Of a DNA stretch of 64,000 bases, positions 1 to 8,400 are shown piece after piece (within the stretch, counting starts at the first letter, position 1; every line of letters starts with the position of its first letter). This DNA comes from Pelosinus sp. IPA-1 (GTDB lineage: Bacteria > Bacillota > Negativicutes > DSM-13327): assembly GCF_030269905.1 (NCBI RefSeq), contig NZ_BSVC01000002.1, forward strand, positions 36,419-100,418, in the 5' to 3' direction. The notes beneath the pieces are model-generated. The model searched no databases, was not told where the DNA came from, and saw nothing but the letters and a program-made list of their open reading frames with translations. The position numbers and the translations under genes were made by a program.

Positions 1-1
1 C

Positions 2-466
2 GGGAAAGTACAAAGCGGAGTCATTACTCTCCCATCATTACTGGATCAAGAAAGACTCATTTCTCTTGAAATTAAAAGCTCAGAGGCCAAAATTACGCCA
101 GAGATTAAGGACGGGAAAATTTCCTTTGTTATCAAGGTAAAAGCAGAAGTAATTTTAGTTGAAGAACAGGCTAAATTAAAAATTTCCTATCCTAAATTAA
201 TGCTCGATTATTTAGAAGAAGTAAGAAAAGAAGCTAAGAAAGAAATAGAAGACGAAATTAGAGTTGCGGTAAATAAGGCACAAAAAGAACTTCATTCCGA
301 TGTCTTTGGTTTTGGAAATACCTTAAATAGAGAATATCCTGAGCAATGGCATGGGATAAAAGATGGGTGGAGTGAGATGTTTCCTGACGTAGATTATACG
401 GTAGAGGTAGAGGTCAAAGTTATAGGGACCGATTTAAAACAAGGTGTTTTTCAGATTGAGAAGTAA
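2..466 (+). CDS. Ger(x)C family spore germination protein, C-terminal part
   Basis: The reading frame is open from the first bases of the window, so only the last 154 residues are present and the start lies upstream. The sequence has the typical end of the GerC (B3/AC) lipoprotein subunit of nutrient germinant receptors: a helix-rich stretch with KAQKELHSDVFGFGNTL, then an EYPEQW...MFPDVD segment and a beta-rich finish. In the family this subunit sits with GerA- and GerB-type membrane proteins at the spore inner membrane. Those partners would lie outside the window. The gene implies an endospore former. Assignment is by recalled family motifs. Confidence 0.85.
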   Translation, partial: GKVQSGVITLPSLLDQERLISLEIKSSEAKITPEIKDGKISFVIKVKAEVILVEEQAKLKISYPKLMLDYLEEVRKEAKKEIEDEIRVAVNKAQKELHSDVFGFGNTLNREYPEQWHGIKDGWSEMFPDVDYTVEVEVKVIGTDLKQGVFQIEK

Positions 467-507
467 GAGATTATTTTGGGATATAAAAATATAAAATCCT
501 TTCTAGT

Positions 508-542
508 AAAACAGCTTAAACCTTTAAAGGTTTAAGCTGTTT
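508..542. terminator. Palindrome between convergent genes, probable shared terminator
   Basis: A perfect inverted repeat (AAACAGCTTAAACC and its complement around TTTAAA) lies between the germination gene and the convergent fosX gene. The T-run is weak on both sides, so termination efficiency is uncertain. Confidence 0.5.
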
Positions 543-559
543 ATGAATTTATTCTGATC

Positions 560-961
560 TTATCGAGAGTATCTTGTTAGTCTCTCTGAAAGTGAACCGG
601 TATGCAGTTCAAAGAGGTGATTGTCAAAATCATAAAAATATATTGAACGTCCTTCACCGCTGATCCTTGGGCGTGGCGGTTTAAGATCAACACCTAATGC
701 CCGTATTCGTGATTCATATACATCGCATTCATCATCGCTTATCTTGAATGCAACGTGGTTATATGTACGGTCTGATAATGAGTCGCCTTCCATTATGCAA
801 ATCCATAAATCATTAATCAGAAAAAACTTTTCTCTGGTTAAAGAGAAAATCTTATCTCCGCTTGTATAGATCGTTTTGGCATCAAAGATAGATGTAAGGA
901 ATTCTGTTGCACGCTCAAGGTCTTTAACAATAAAGGTTAAGTGACTGATACCCTCAATCAT
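560..961 (-). CDS. fosX: Fosfomycin resistance hydrolase FosX
   Basis: This 133-residue single-domain VOC (glyoxalase-fold) protein matches the remembered FosX of Listeria closely along its whole length. It starts with the HLTFIVKDL strand and carries SGDK..FSL, EKFFL, LWICIMEGDS, the metal-binding YNHVAF segment, GRSIYFYDFDNHLFELH and a final LSERL. FosX adds water to the oxirane of fosfomycin using Mn(II), without a thiol. His in YNHVAF, His in DFDNHLF and Glu in LFELH fit the metal ligands. It is a single gene, convergent with the germination gene, preceded by AGGAGG at the ATG. Clinical-level resistance is not implied; chromosomal FosX is common in Firmicutes. Confidence 0.93.
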   Translation of the reverse strand: MIEGISHLTFIVKDLERATEFLTSIFDAKTIYTSGDKIFSLTREKFFLINDLWICIMEGDSLSDRTYNHVAFKISDDECDVYESRIRALGVDLKPPRPRISGEGRSIYFYDFDNHLFELHTGSLSERLTRYSR

Positions 962-1103
962 AGATCCTCCTTAATTTCACGCGATAGCAAAGTCAAAGCT
1001 TATTTTAGCTAGGGTGGAAATTTCATTAATGTGATTGAATCAGTAGAACTGTTTTCTATATGCTAGGGACTCAAATACAGCATATCTATTTTAAAAAATA
1101 AAA

Positions 1104-1138
1104 CAAGGAGTTTATATTTTAATGGTAAATAGAGTAAA
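1104..1138 (+). repeat. Half copy of the CTCCTGC stem-loop repeat (tail only)
   Basis: The segment reads AAGGAGTTTATATTTTAATGG then TAAATAGAGTA and matches the conserved right arm end and tail of the repeat found mainly at 26.7-51.2 kb. The left stem arm is absent, so it cannot form the hairpin. It lies upstream of the small membrane-protein gene at 1216. Confidence 0.6.
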
Positions 1139-1215
1139 ATTAGGAGCAGTTTTTTCAAAGAAAACATTATGATGAATTACTTATTATGGGATAATAGGTA
1201 GCGGAGGAGATCATT

Positions 1216-1674
1216 TTGATAAGAAAGAGAAAAGCAATTTACCTTGTGATAGTAGTATTGCTATTGATGGGTCTTTATTTTATTGGTAATCGTGGTCCTG
1301 AGAAAGTAGCACCAGGTAATACCATAGAACCATCCCCTGCAGCCGAGAGTGCAATGCCAAGTATGGAAAAGGGTGAGGAATCCATAAAGATAGAAAAACA
1401 ACCATTAATTCCTCCGACATCTTCTCAAGGAGAGAAGATGGAACGCCCTCCTTCATTACAACCTGTTACTCATGGGGAATCAGACAATCTGGGAGAGCAG
1501 TCTTACTCTATCAAAAATAAGAAAAAAGAAATAGCAATTACACCAGGTGTGACCTTTCAACCTGGTAAAAGTGTAAATGTAAAAATACCTGGTGAAGATG
1601 AACTTATTCGAATTAAACTTGACAAGACATATCATCCAGGTGGATATAATGTACTTTGGGAGAAAAAATATTAG
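1216..1674 (+). CDS. Small membrane-anchored protein of unknown function
   Basis: A 152-residue protein starting at TTG, chosen because GGAGGA lies seven bases upstream. Residues 6-24 form one hydrophobic segment after MIRKRK, so the protein is either anchored or secreted. The middle is low-complexity, rich in Pro, Ser, Glu and Lys. The last 50 residues are more ordered (TPGVTFQPGKSVNVKIPGED) and could form a small beta domain. I do not recognise a family. It is monocistronic, convergent with the carrier gene that follows. Confidence 0.6.
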   Translation: MIRKRKAIYLVIVVLLLMGLYFIGNRGPEKVAPGNTIEPSPAAESAMPSMEKGEESIKIEKQPLIPPTSSQGEKMERPPSLQPVTHGESDNLGEQSYSIKNKKKEIAITPGVTFQPGKSVNVKIPGEDELIRIKLDKTYHPGGYNVLWEKKY

Positions 1675-1719
1675 AAGAGCAGTTTATTGGGATGGATGGA
1701 TAGCTGTTTTCCGTTTGTT

Positions 1720-2919
1720 TCACAGTAGTAGAAATCCAACAATAGTAATAGCCAGAGTCAGAGGGAATCCGACTTTAAAATAATCAAAAAATCCAATTTC
1801 AACCCCGCTGCGTTTGGCTATTTCCACTACAATTAAATTGGCAAAGCTACCTGTTATGGTTAAATTGCCGGCTAAAGTGGTGAATATCGCCATTCTGGTC
1901 CACCATAAATGGGGTTCATGGGTAGGTATAAAAAATTTTAAGAGCAAGACCGCCGGAACGTTGCTCACTATATTGGAAAGTATGATTGTAACAATGGTAA
2001 AAACTCCATAATTGCTGAAATCTACAGAATGCAGTTTTTCAATTATCCAGCTCATTAGGCCACTATGTTCAACGCCACCCACGATGACGAACAAACCAAC
2101 AAACATGACTAACAGATTAAAGTCGACACTGGTATAGATTTTATTGGGGTTTACCCGTCTAGTAATCAAAAGAAATGCCGCACCTAAACTAGCGGCAATA
2201 GCAATATCTAGACCAGCTGCGAATGCGACTACGACTGCTGTCATTACCGTTAGACTTTTGTTTATTAGGTAGCGATGAGAAGTATAGTTAACTTCCCGAC
2301 TTAAGGTGTACAACTTATCTTGTAGATCTTTCCTATAATAATATCCAATAATGAGATAAGTCAGCAATAATCCAGCCAAGGCCACAGGTATAGCAGTCAT
2401 AAGATAGGAGGCAAAATTCAATCCAGATAGACTACCGATTAAAATATTTTGGGGGTTGCCAATCAGTGTTGCAGCACTACCTATGTTAGATGCCATAGCT
2501 ACCGCAAGTAAATGTGGAACAGGATTACATTGGACGTGGCGGCAAACCAACAGCACGATGGGCGTAAACAGCAAGCATACAATATCATTGATGCAGAGAG
2601 CTGAAAATATGCCGCTTGTCAAAACAACGGCTAGTAATAGTTGCTGCTGGGTGGATACCGCGCGCATCAAATATCTCCCAACCACTTCAAAGAAGCCCGC
2701 CAACTTTAGATTTGCCAGGATAACCATCATGGAAAAAAGAACAACGATGGTTCGGTGATCCACCGCCTGAGTGGCCTCATCAAAGGAGAGTATTCCCAGA
2801 CTAATGGTTAAAACTGCCCCGATAATAGCGGCACCTGCTCGATCTACACGAAAAACAGGGCTTTTACCAACGGTAAAGACTATTAAAGTAGCAATAAGGA
2901 TAAGACCAGACTCAAACAT
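1720..2919 (-). CDS. ArsB/NhaD-family (SLC13-like) ion transporter
   Basis: A 399-residue integral membrane protein with about ten to eleven hydrophobic segments. Features seen are the RAGAAIIGAVL start, a conserved DHRTIVVLFSMM loop, SNIGSAATLIGNPQNI (the typical NPQN signature of the ArsB/NhaD/CitM superfamily) and a second TGSFANLIVVE half-site. Members exchange anions (arsenite, dicarboxylates) or Na+/H+; the substrate cannot be read from sequence. The ATG at 2919 is preferred over an in-frame ATG at 2946 because AAAGGGG lies eight bases before it. No ars or other partner genes are adjacent. Confidence 0.8.
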   Translation of the reverse strand: MFESGLILIATLIVFTVGKSPVFRVDRAGAAIIGAVLTISLGILSFDEATQAVDHRTIVVLFSMMVILANLKLAGFFEVVGRYLMRAVSTQQQLLLAVVLTSGIFSALCINDIVCLLFTPIVLLVCRHVQCNPVPHLLAVAMASNIGSAATLIGNPQNILIGSLSGLNFASYLMTAIPVALAGLLLTYLIIGYYYRKDLQDKLYTLSREVNYTSHRYLINKSLTVMTAVVVAFAAGLDIAIAASLGAAFLLITRRVNPNKIYTSVDFNLLVMFVGLFVIVGGVEHSGLMSWIIEKLHSVDFSNYGVFTIVTIILSNIVSNVPAVLLLKFFIPTHEPHLWWTRMAIFTTLAGNLTITGSFANLIVVEIAKRSGVEIGFFDYFKVGFPLTLAITIVGFLLL

Positions 2920-3293
2920 GTAAAAAGCCCCTTTCGTTTTTTTCATTATAACAAATAAAATCTTTTTGCGGTATTTAATTGACCCTCAATATTATTAGCG
3001 AATGATCAATTTGTATGACTGTAGGGGCACGGATTGTCGATTTTGATATTCGGGAAATAATACAGCAAGGGTACCTTGACAAGGAAAAGTAGGATGGGTT
3101 ATCATTAATTCGAAAGTTATCGAAATATGTTAAAGTATAATGGTCAAGGAGGATAAATATTATAGATACGGCCAAAAATATTAAAGTTCTTTCTTACCAA
3201 ACGATTATATTTTGAGATTGTTGAGAAATTAGGCAAGAAGTGAGTTTTTACAATAAAATCGTTAGTTATAAAATAAAAAAAGGTGTGATTGTT
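2920..3293. other. Intergenic region with little recognisable structure
   Basis: About 370 bases between divergent genes. A TATAAT sits at 3136-3141 but the matching -35 (AAAGTT near 3113) is poor. An AAGGAGG at 3147-3153 is followed by no convincing reading frame. Nothing else is recognised. Confidence 0.4.
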
Positions 3294-4442
3294 TTGCTGT
3301 ACAGAAAATTTGGGAAAACAAATGAAATGGTTTCAGTATTAGGATTTGGCTGTATGAGGTTGCCTCTTATTGGTAGCGATCCCACGAATATTGACCAGGA
3401 AAAAGCTATAAACATGATTCGGTATGCCATTGATTCAGGCGTGAACTATGTAGATACTGCATATCCTTATCACGGTACTGGTTTTACCACAGGCGGAGCA
3501 AGTGAACCTTTCGTCGCTAAAGCCTTAAAGGATGGATATAGGGGGAAAGTCAAACTCGCGACGAAGCTTCCTAGTTGGTTGATCAAAACAAGGGCAGATA
3601 TGGATAAATACTTAAATGAGCAATTGGAACGTTTAGAGACAGATTTTATTGATTTCTATTTAGTGCATTCGTTGAATGCTGATGTTTGGCCTGTCTTAAA
3701 AGAAGCTGGTATTAGCGAATTCTTGGATCAAGCAATCAAAGACGGAAGAATAAAATATGCTGGATTTTCATTTCATGATCAAGCAGGACTATTTAAGGAA
3801 ATCGTAGATTATTACGATTGGTCATTCTGCCAAATTCAGTATAATTACTTAGATGAAGAGTATCAGGCTGGTAAAAAAGGTTTGGAGTATGCTGCGAAAA
3901 AAGGGTTGGGCATTGCCATTATGGAACCTCTTAGAGGCGGTAACATTGTTCATCTTCCTAAAGAAGCGAAAGAGATTATTGCTCAAGCGGATATAAAAAG
4001 AACGCCAGCAGAATGGGGCCTACGATGGGTATGGAATCACCCAGAAGTATCTGTTGTATTAAGTGGTATGAGTACCATGGATCAAGTTGTCGAAAATATA
4101 AAAGTAGCTGAGGAAGCACAGGCAAATTCATTAACAGCAAAAGAAGAGACTATCATTGATGCAGTGAAGAAGGTTTTTGAGCAAAGAATAAAAGTAAACT
4201 GTACAGCTTGTGGGTATTGCATGCCATGCCCAGCAGGCATAAATATTCCAGGATGTTTCTCAACATATAATGATCATTCGGTTTTTGATGGTACTCCTGC
4301 GGCAAAACAAAGATATCAGATTTATTCGAAACTCGCAGCTCCCGCATCCAAGTGTGTAGAATGCCGCAAATGTGAAAGTCACTGCCCCCAAGGTATTGAA
4401 ATCCATAAAGAATTAAAGAATGTTAAACAGCTATTTGAGTAA
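3294..4442 (+). CDS. Aldo/keto reductase with C-terminal [4Fe-4S] ferredoxin domain
   Basis: A 382-residue protein: an AKR TIM barrel (about 1-290) followed by a dicluster ferredoxin-like tail. The catalytic tetrad is visible as Asp54 and Tyr59 (VDTAYPY), Lys in LATKLP and His in YLVHSLN. The tail holds CTACGYCMPCP and CVECRKCESHCP, two cysteine clusters. This is a common anaerobe subfamily whose electron donor is likely ferredoxin or NAD(P)H; the substrate is unknown. The TTG at 3294 is chosen because AGGTG lies eight bases upstream; an in-frame GTG at 3240 would add 18 residues with no similarity to the family start. Monocistronic, with a terminator behind it. Confidence 0.88.
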   Translation: MLYRKFGKTNEMVSVLGFGCMRLPLIGSDPTNIDQEKAINMIRYAIDSGVNYVDTAYPYHGTGFTTGGASEPFVAKALKDGYRGKVKLATKLPSWLIKTRADMDKYLNEQLERLETDFIDFYLVHSLNADVWPVLKEAGISEFLDQAIKDGRIKYAGFSFHDQAGLFKEIVDYYDWSFCQIQYNYLDEEYQAGKKGLEYAAKKGLGIAIMEPLRGGNIVHLPKEAKEIIAQADIKRTPAEWGLRWVWNHPEVSVVLSGMSTMDQVVENIKVAEEAQANSLTAKEETIIDAVKKVFEQRIKVNCTACGYCMPCPAGINIPGCFSTYNDHSVFDGTPAAKQRYQIYSKLAAPASKCVECRKCESHCPQGIEIHKELKNVKQLFE

Positions 4443-4483
4443 ATTTTCGGAAAGGTAGGGGAATTCCGTGGTTTTTATAACGG

Positions 4484-4517
4484 GGTTGGGAAGAGTATTC
4501 TTCCCAATCCTGTTTTT
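4484..4517 (+). terminator. Rho-independent terminator after the aldo/keto reductase
   Basis: GGTTGGGAAGA pairs with TCTTCCCAATCC and is followed by TGTTTTTC. Confidence 0.8.
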
Positions 4518-4601
4518 CTATCCTCTCGATCTTTTCTCTGTATCTTTTAAATTTTTATGAGTGTAAGTATTCTATTTTTACGATTGCAAGGTGTTTTGTG
4601 A

Positions 4602-4647
4602 GTTTTGTTTGTTCAGTATTTACAAAACAATACAATGCATCTATAAT
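4602..4647 (+). promoter_or_regulatory. Sigma-A promoter and possible operator of the GbsR-type regulator
   Basis: TTTACA (4619-4624) and TATAAT (4642-4647) are separated by 17 bases. An inverted repeat, GTTTTGT (4602-4608) and ACAAAAC (4622-4628), overlaps the -35 box and would suit autorepression by the adjacent regulator. The repeat is seen; its role is inferred. Confidence 0.6.
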
Positions 4648-4683
4648 ATGACTAAGAATAAAGATAAGGACGGTAGATAATAT

Positions 4684-5178
4684 TTGAATGATAAAGCACC
4701 TGATGAGAATAACGTGAAAAACTATATTGAGGATGGCGCTATTGTTTTGGAGAAATTTGGCTGGCCCAGAATGGCAGGCAGAATCATGGTTTACCTCACG
4801 GTATGCGATCCATCTTATCAATCCCATAAAGATATTGTTACTTATTTAAAGGCTAGTAAAGCCTCCGTTAGTACGATGCTACAGTTATTACGGGAAGCTG
4901 GATTTGTTGAAAAAATTGCTTTTCCAGGTGATCGGATCGATTATTATAAAATTAAAGAAGAGGCTTGGCATAATATTTGCCGAAGGCGTCACGCCCTATA
5001 CACATCGGTTGTTGATTTCTCTAACATTGGTTTAGAACTGTTTAAGGACGTTCCTCTGGAAAAGAAAAAGCGCCTAGAGGATTTTAAAGATTTTCATACT
5101 TGGTTATCTCATTGCTATGGGAAAGCTTTAGACGAGTGGACAAGCCAGAAAGTAGAAAAAGGTAATAACCGAGGTTGA
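4684..5178 (+). CDS. GbsR/MarR-type winged-helix transcriptional regulator
   Basis: A 164-residue regulator with the GbsR-type layout: a short helical start (IVLEKFGWPRMAGRIMVYL), a winged helix around 45-90 (SHKDIVTYLKASKASVSTMLQLLREAGFV) and a helical C-terminal region for dimerisation. Family members repress adjacent operons in response to small ligands such as choline. It is encoded just upstream of the mutase operon on the same strand, 76 bases before it, so it is the obvious candidate regulator. The start is TTG; no strong ribosome site precedes it, so the exact start is uncertain. Confidence 0.85.
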   Translation: MNDKAPDENNVKNYIEDGAIVLEKFGWPRMAGRIMVYLTVCDPSYQSHKDIVTYLKASKASVSTMLQLLREAGFVEKIAFPGDRIDYYKIKEEAWHNICRRRHALYTSVVDFSNIGLELFKDVPLEKKKRLEDFKDFHTWLSHCYGKALDEWTSQKVEKGNNRG

Positions 5179-5203
5179 CAAAATTATCGAGAAGGCTTAG
5201 TAG
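5175..5203 (+). promoter_or_regulatory. Possible promoter of the acyl-CoA mutase operon
   Basis: TTGACA at 5175-5180 overlaps the regulator stop codon and is followed after 17 bases by TAGTAG. The -10 is weak, so an activator or another promoter may be used. Confidence 0.35.
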
Positions 5204-5254
5204 AGATAGTATAAAATCTTGAAGAAATAGACCAAAAATGGGGGGGAGTAGCTG

Positions 5255-6937
5255 TTGTTTACCAAAGAATTATTCAACCAATCAAGTGAATTGAAAAACA
5301 AATGGGAAGATGAAGTAAGGAAAAGCGTTACAAAACATGCGGATCAAAAAGAAAAATGGACTACAGTTTCTGATTTAGGGATCAAGAGAATCTATGGGCC
5401 CGAAGATATTAAAAGCATGGATTTTGAAAAGGATATGGGGTATCCGGGACAGTTTCCTTTTTTGCGAGGCAATCAATCCACGGGCTATCGCGGGAAATAT
5501 TGGACCTTTCGAATGTTCTCTGGTATGGGGACGGCTGTAGAAACTAATCAACGCTGGCATTATCTCTTGTCCACGGGACAGACAGGTTTGAGTACTGCGT
5601 TTGATTTTCCAACCCTTATGGGCTATGATACAGATTCTCCTAAAGCGCGGGGGGAATGCGGAAAATGTGGTGTTGCGATTGATACGATAGAAGATTTCAG
5701 AGATTTGATCCAAGGGATTCCTCTAGATAAAATAAGCACTTCTATGACCATTAATCCTCCGGCAACCATATTGTGGGCTATGTATTGTGCATCAGCAGAA
5801 ATGCAAGGTATACCTCTTACTAAAATAAGTGGTACCATCCAAAATGATATTTTGAAGGAATTCATTGCTCAAAAAACACTGATGTGTCCGCCGGAAGCCT
5901 CGGTAAAGCTGATTAGCGATACCATTGAGTTTGGCACCAAGTATGTACCAAAATGGAATACAGTTAGCATTAGCGGCTATCACATACGAGAAGCAGGATC
6001 GACGGCTGTTCAAGAATTGGCGTTTACATTAAGAGACGGTATTGAATATGTTGAAGATGTTATCAAACGTAAGGGCTTACATGTAGATCAATTCGCTTCC
6101 AGATTGTCTTTCTTTTTTAATTCACATATTGATTTTTTTGAGGAAATCGCCAAAATGAGAGCTGCCCGTAGAATGTGGGCCAAAATTATGCGAGATCGTT
6201 TTGGGGCAAAAGATCCACGGTCTTGCTGGATGCGCTTTCATACACAGACTGCAGGATGTTCACTAACCGCACAGCAACCTTACAATAATGTAGTCAGAAC
6301 GGTTACAGAAGCATTAGCAGCTGTATTGGGTGGAACTCAGTCATTACATACCAATTCGTTAGATGAGGTTTTGAGTCTGCCGTCAGAACATGCAGTACAA
6401 ATCGCTCTAAGAACCCAGCAAATCATCGCAGAAGAAACAGGTGTTGCCAATACCATAGATCCATTAGCTGGATCCTACTTTGTAGAATCTCTTACCAATG
6501 AAATGGAGGAAAAGGCTTGGGAATACATTCATAAAATTGATGCAATGGGCGGAATGATTGCGGCAATAGAAAAAGGCTATCCGCAGATGGAAATATCCGA
6601 TGCAGCTTATAAATTCCAGCAGCAAATCGATGCAAAGGAAAAAGTTATGATCGGTGTTAATAAATATGTGGAACAAAATGAAAAAGTAGATATTCCCATA
6701 CTAACTATTGATGAGTCTGTGGAAGCACAGCAACTAAAACGTCTAGCTGAAGTAAAGAGAAAGCGTGACAGTCGTAAGGTTAATGAATGTCTCAGAGATC
6801 TTACCAGTGCATGTAAAAAAGGTGACAATGTGATGCCTTATTGTATTGAAGCAGTGAAACATTACGCCACGGTTCAAGAAATCTGCGATGTCTACAGAGA
6901 GGTTTACGGAGAATACCGTGATCCTGGTATATTCTAG
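5255..6937 (+). CDS. B12-dependent acyl-CoA mutase large subunit, isobutyryl-CoA-mutase-like
   Basis: A 560-residue catalytic TIM-barrel subunit of the methylmalonyl-CoA mutase superfamily, with typical blocks YPGQFPFLRG, TGLSTAFDFPTLMGYD, STSMTINPPA, GTIQNDILKEF and SISGYHIREAG. Catalytic His243 is present (His244 in the Propionibacterium enzyme). The specificity residues differ from methylmalonyl-CoA mutase: Phe88 replaces Tyr89 and Gln206 replaces Arg207, the Phe/Gln pair known from isobutyryl-CoA mutase. The Ile and Asp typical of 2-hydroxyisobutyryl-CoA mutase are absent (Phe88, Ala115). So a carboxyl-bearing substrate is unlikely and a branched acyl-CoA such as isobutyryl- or pivalyl-CoA is favoured. 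Start TTG has GGGGGGAG six bases upstream. First gene of the operon. Confidence 0.9.
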   Translation: MFTKELFNQSSELKNKWEDEVRKSVTKHADQKEKWTTVSDLGIKRIYGPEDIKSMDFEKDMGYPGQFPFLRGNQSTGYRGKYWTFRMFSGMGTAVETNQRWHYLLSTGQTGLSTAFDFPTLMGYDTDSPKARGECGKCGVAIDTIEDFRDLIQGIPLDKISTSMTINPPATILWAMYCASAEMQGIPLTKISGTIQNDILKEFIAQKTLMCPPEASVKLISDTIEFGTKYVPKWNTVSISGYHIREAGSTAVQELAFTLRDGIEYVEDVIKRKGLHVDQFASRLSFFFNSHIDFFEEIAKMRAARRMWAKIMRDRFGAKDPRSCWMRFHTQTAGCSLTAQQPYNNVVRTVTEALAAVLGGTQSLHTNSLDEVLSLPSEHAVQIALRTQQIIAEETGVANTIDPLAGSYFVESLTNEMEEKAWEYIHKIDAMGGMIAAIEKGYPQMEISDAAYKFQQQIDAKEKVMIGVNKYVEQNEKVDIPILTIDESVEAQQLKRLAEVKRKRDSRKVNECLRDLTSACKKGDNVMPYCIEAVKHYATVQEICDVYREVYGEYRDPGIF

Positions 6938-6964
6938 TGAAATGATTTAGGGGAGGTACGTATA

Positions 6965-7369
6965 ATGTCAACTATGAAAATTCGGATACTACTCGCTAAA
7001 CCAGGGCTTGATGGACATGATCGAGGTGCCAAAGTATTAGCTCGCTCTTTTCGTGATGCTGGTTTTGAAGTAATTTATACAGGGTGTCATCAAAGTCCTG
7101 AACAAATCGCATCTATCGCTATTCAGGAAGATGTTGATGTAGTTGGCTTGAGCTGTTTGTCAGGGGCACATCGCTATTTATTCCCGGAAGTAGCCAAGCT
7201 TTTGAAAGAGCGGGAAGCGGAAGACATAATAGTAATTGGTGGGGGGATTATCCCCGAACAGGACATGCCTGCGTTATATGAGGCGGGATTAAAAGGAATT
7301 TTCACACCAGGAACTACTCTAGACTCAATCGTCGCATGGGTTCATGCGAATGTAACTCCGAGGGCGTGA
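6965..7369 (+). CDS. Acyl-CoA mutase small subunit, B12-binding
   Basis: A 134-residue stand-alone cobalamin-binding domain. The lower-ligand motif DGHDRG (His coordinates cobalt) is at about residues 16-21, with SCLSGAH and GGGIIP as the other conserved cobalamin contacts. It pairs with the large subunit encoded 27 bases upstream to form the adenosylcobalamin mutase. GGGGAGG precedes the ATG. A split large/small arrangement is typical of isobutyryl-CoA and 2-hydroxyisobutyryl-CoA mutases and of archaeal methylmalonyl-CoA mutases. Confidence 0.93.
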   Translation: MSTMKIRILLAKPGLDGHDRGAKVLARSFRDAGFEVIYTGCHQSPEQIASIAIQEDVDVVGLSCLSGAHRYLFPEVAKLLKEREAEDIIVIGGGIIPEQDMPALYEAGLKGIFTPGTTLDSIVAWVHANVTPRA

Positions 7370-7374
7370 ACGTT

Positions 7375-8349
7375 GTGGTGGAATTAAGTGAAAAAGTATT
7401 AGCGGGAAATATACGTGCAGCTTCCCGTCTCATAAGAAATTTAGAAGATCAGATACCAGATACAAATGCTGCCATGAGAGAACTTTTTACCACAACAGGT
7501 GAGTCACATGTGATTGGAATTACTGGTGCACCAGGTGCAGGTAAAAGTACACTTACGGATGAACTAATCGCTGCCTTACGTAAAAAAGATAAATCCATTG
7601 GAGTCCTAGCAGTTGATCCTACCAGTCCTTTTTCCGGTGGGGCCATTCTAGGCGACAGAATCCGTATGCTAAGACATTCTGAGGATAAAGAAGTTTTTGT
7701 CAGAAGCCTGGCGACCAGAGGTTCTATGGGTGGTCTATCCAAGGCGGTTGGTGAAGGAATTCTGGTAATGGAAGCCTTAGGAAAAGAAAAAGTTATTGTT
7801 GAAACCTGCGGAGTGGGGCAACAAGAAGTAGATATTATCAACCATGCTCACACGGTAATCGTTGTTCTTGTACCTGGTATGGGTGATGATATTCAGGCGA
7901 TAAAAGCGGGCTTAATGGAAATTGCCGATATTTTTGTAATTAATAAGGCGGATCGGGATGGCGCAGCAAAGCTATATCAAGAAGTCTTAAATGTAGTAGC
8001 GATGTCAAAAAAAAATAGCGATTCTACCGATGATTGCTGGACAATACCAATTTTAAAGATAGAAGGTGTACTGCCACCCCAGGAATTTGCTAAGAGTGTA
8101 GAAGCTTTGAGCAATAAAATAGAAGAACATTATCAGTACTTAGTTAAGAGTAATCGTCTAGCGGAGCGCAAACGGCGAAAAAGGAAAGCTGAACTGAATG
8201 AAGCCTTGTGGGCTACAATTTTTCAACCTGTACTGCATGAATTGAATGCAAATGGGCAAATGGAAAAGATGGTAGATCAATTGCTTAACAGAGAAGTAGA
8301 CCCATATACACTGGCTGAAGAAGTGGCGCAGAGATATATGAAAAAATGA
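7375..8349 (+). CDS. meaB: MeaB/ArgK-type G-protein chaperone of the mutase
   Basis: A P-loop GTPase that loads and protects adenosylcobalamin in the mutase. Walker A is GITGAPGAGKST, the switch region holds ETCGVGQQEVD, and the base-recognition motif is NKAD. The C-terminal helical extension used for dimerisation is present. The start is uncertain: GTG at 7375 follows GAGGG by ten bases, but GTG at 7366 would overlap the upstream stop codon as GTGA, and an ATG at 7336 is also in frame. Close coupling to the small-subunit gene indicates co-translation. Its presence supports an active B12 mutase. Confidence 0.92.
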   Translation: MVELSEKVLAGNIRAASRLIRNLEDQIPDTNAAMRELFTTTGESHVIGITGAPGAGKSTLTDELIAALRKKDKSIGVLAVDPTSPFSGGAILGDRIRMLRHSEDKEVFVRSLATRGSMGGLSKAVGEGILVMEALGKEKVIVETCGVGQQEVDIINHAHTVIVVLVPGMGDDIQAIKAGLMEIADIFVINKADRDGAAKLYQEVLNVVAMSKKNSDSTDDCWTIPILKIEGVLPPQEFAKSVEALSNKIEEHYQYLVKSNRLAERKRRKRKAELNEALWATIFQPVLHELNANGQMEKMVDQLLNREVDPYTLAEEVAQRYMKK

Positions 8350-8400
8350 GCTATATCATATGAAACTTATAATTTGAAACGGAAGGAGGGGAGATAAAGT

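Noticed and set aside
2975-3175. 66-residue minus-strand frame between the carrier and reductase genes
   Set aside because: No ribosome site, no recognisable composition or family; likely chance frame in AT-rich DNA.
5255-6937. Calling the large subunit methylmalonyl-CoA mutase
   Set aside because: The substrate-carboxylate residues Tyr89 and Arg207 are replaced by Phe and Gln; 2-hydroxyisobutyryl-CoA mutase was also rejected because Ile and Asp are absent.
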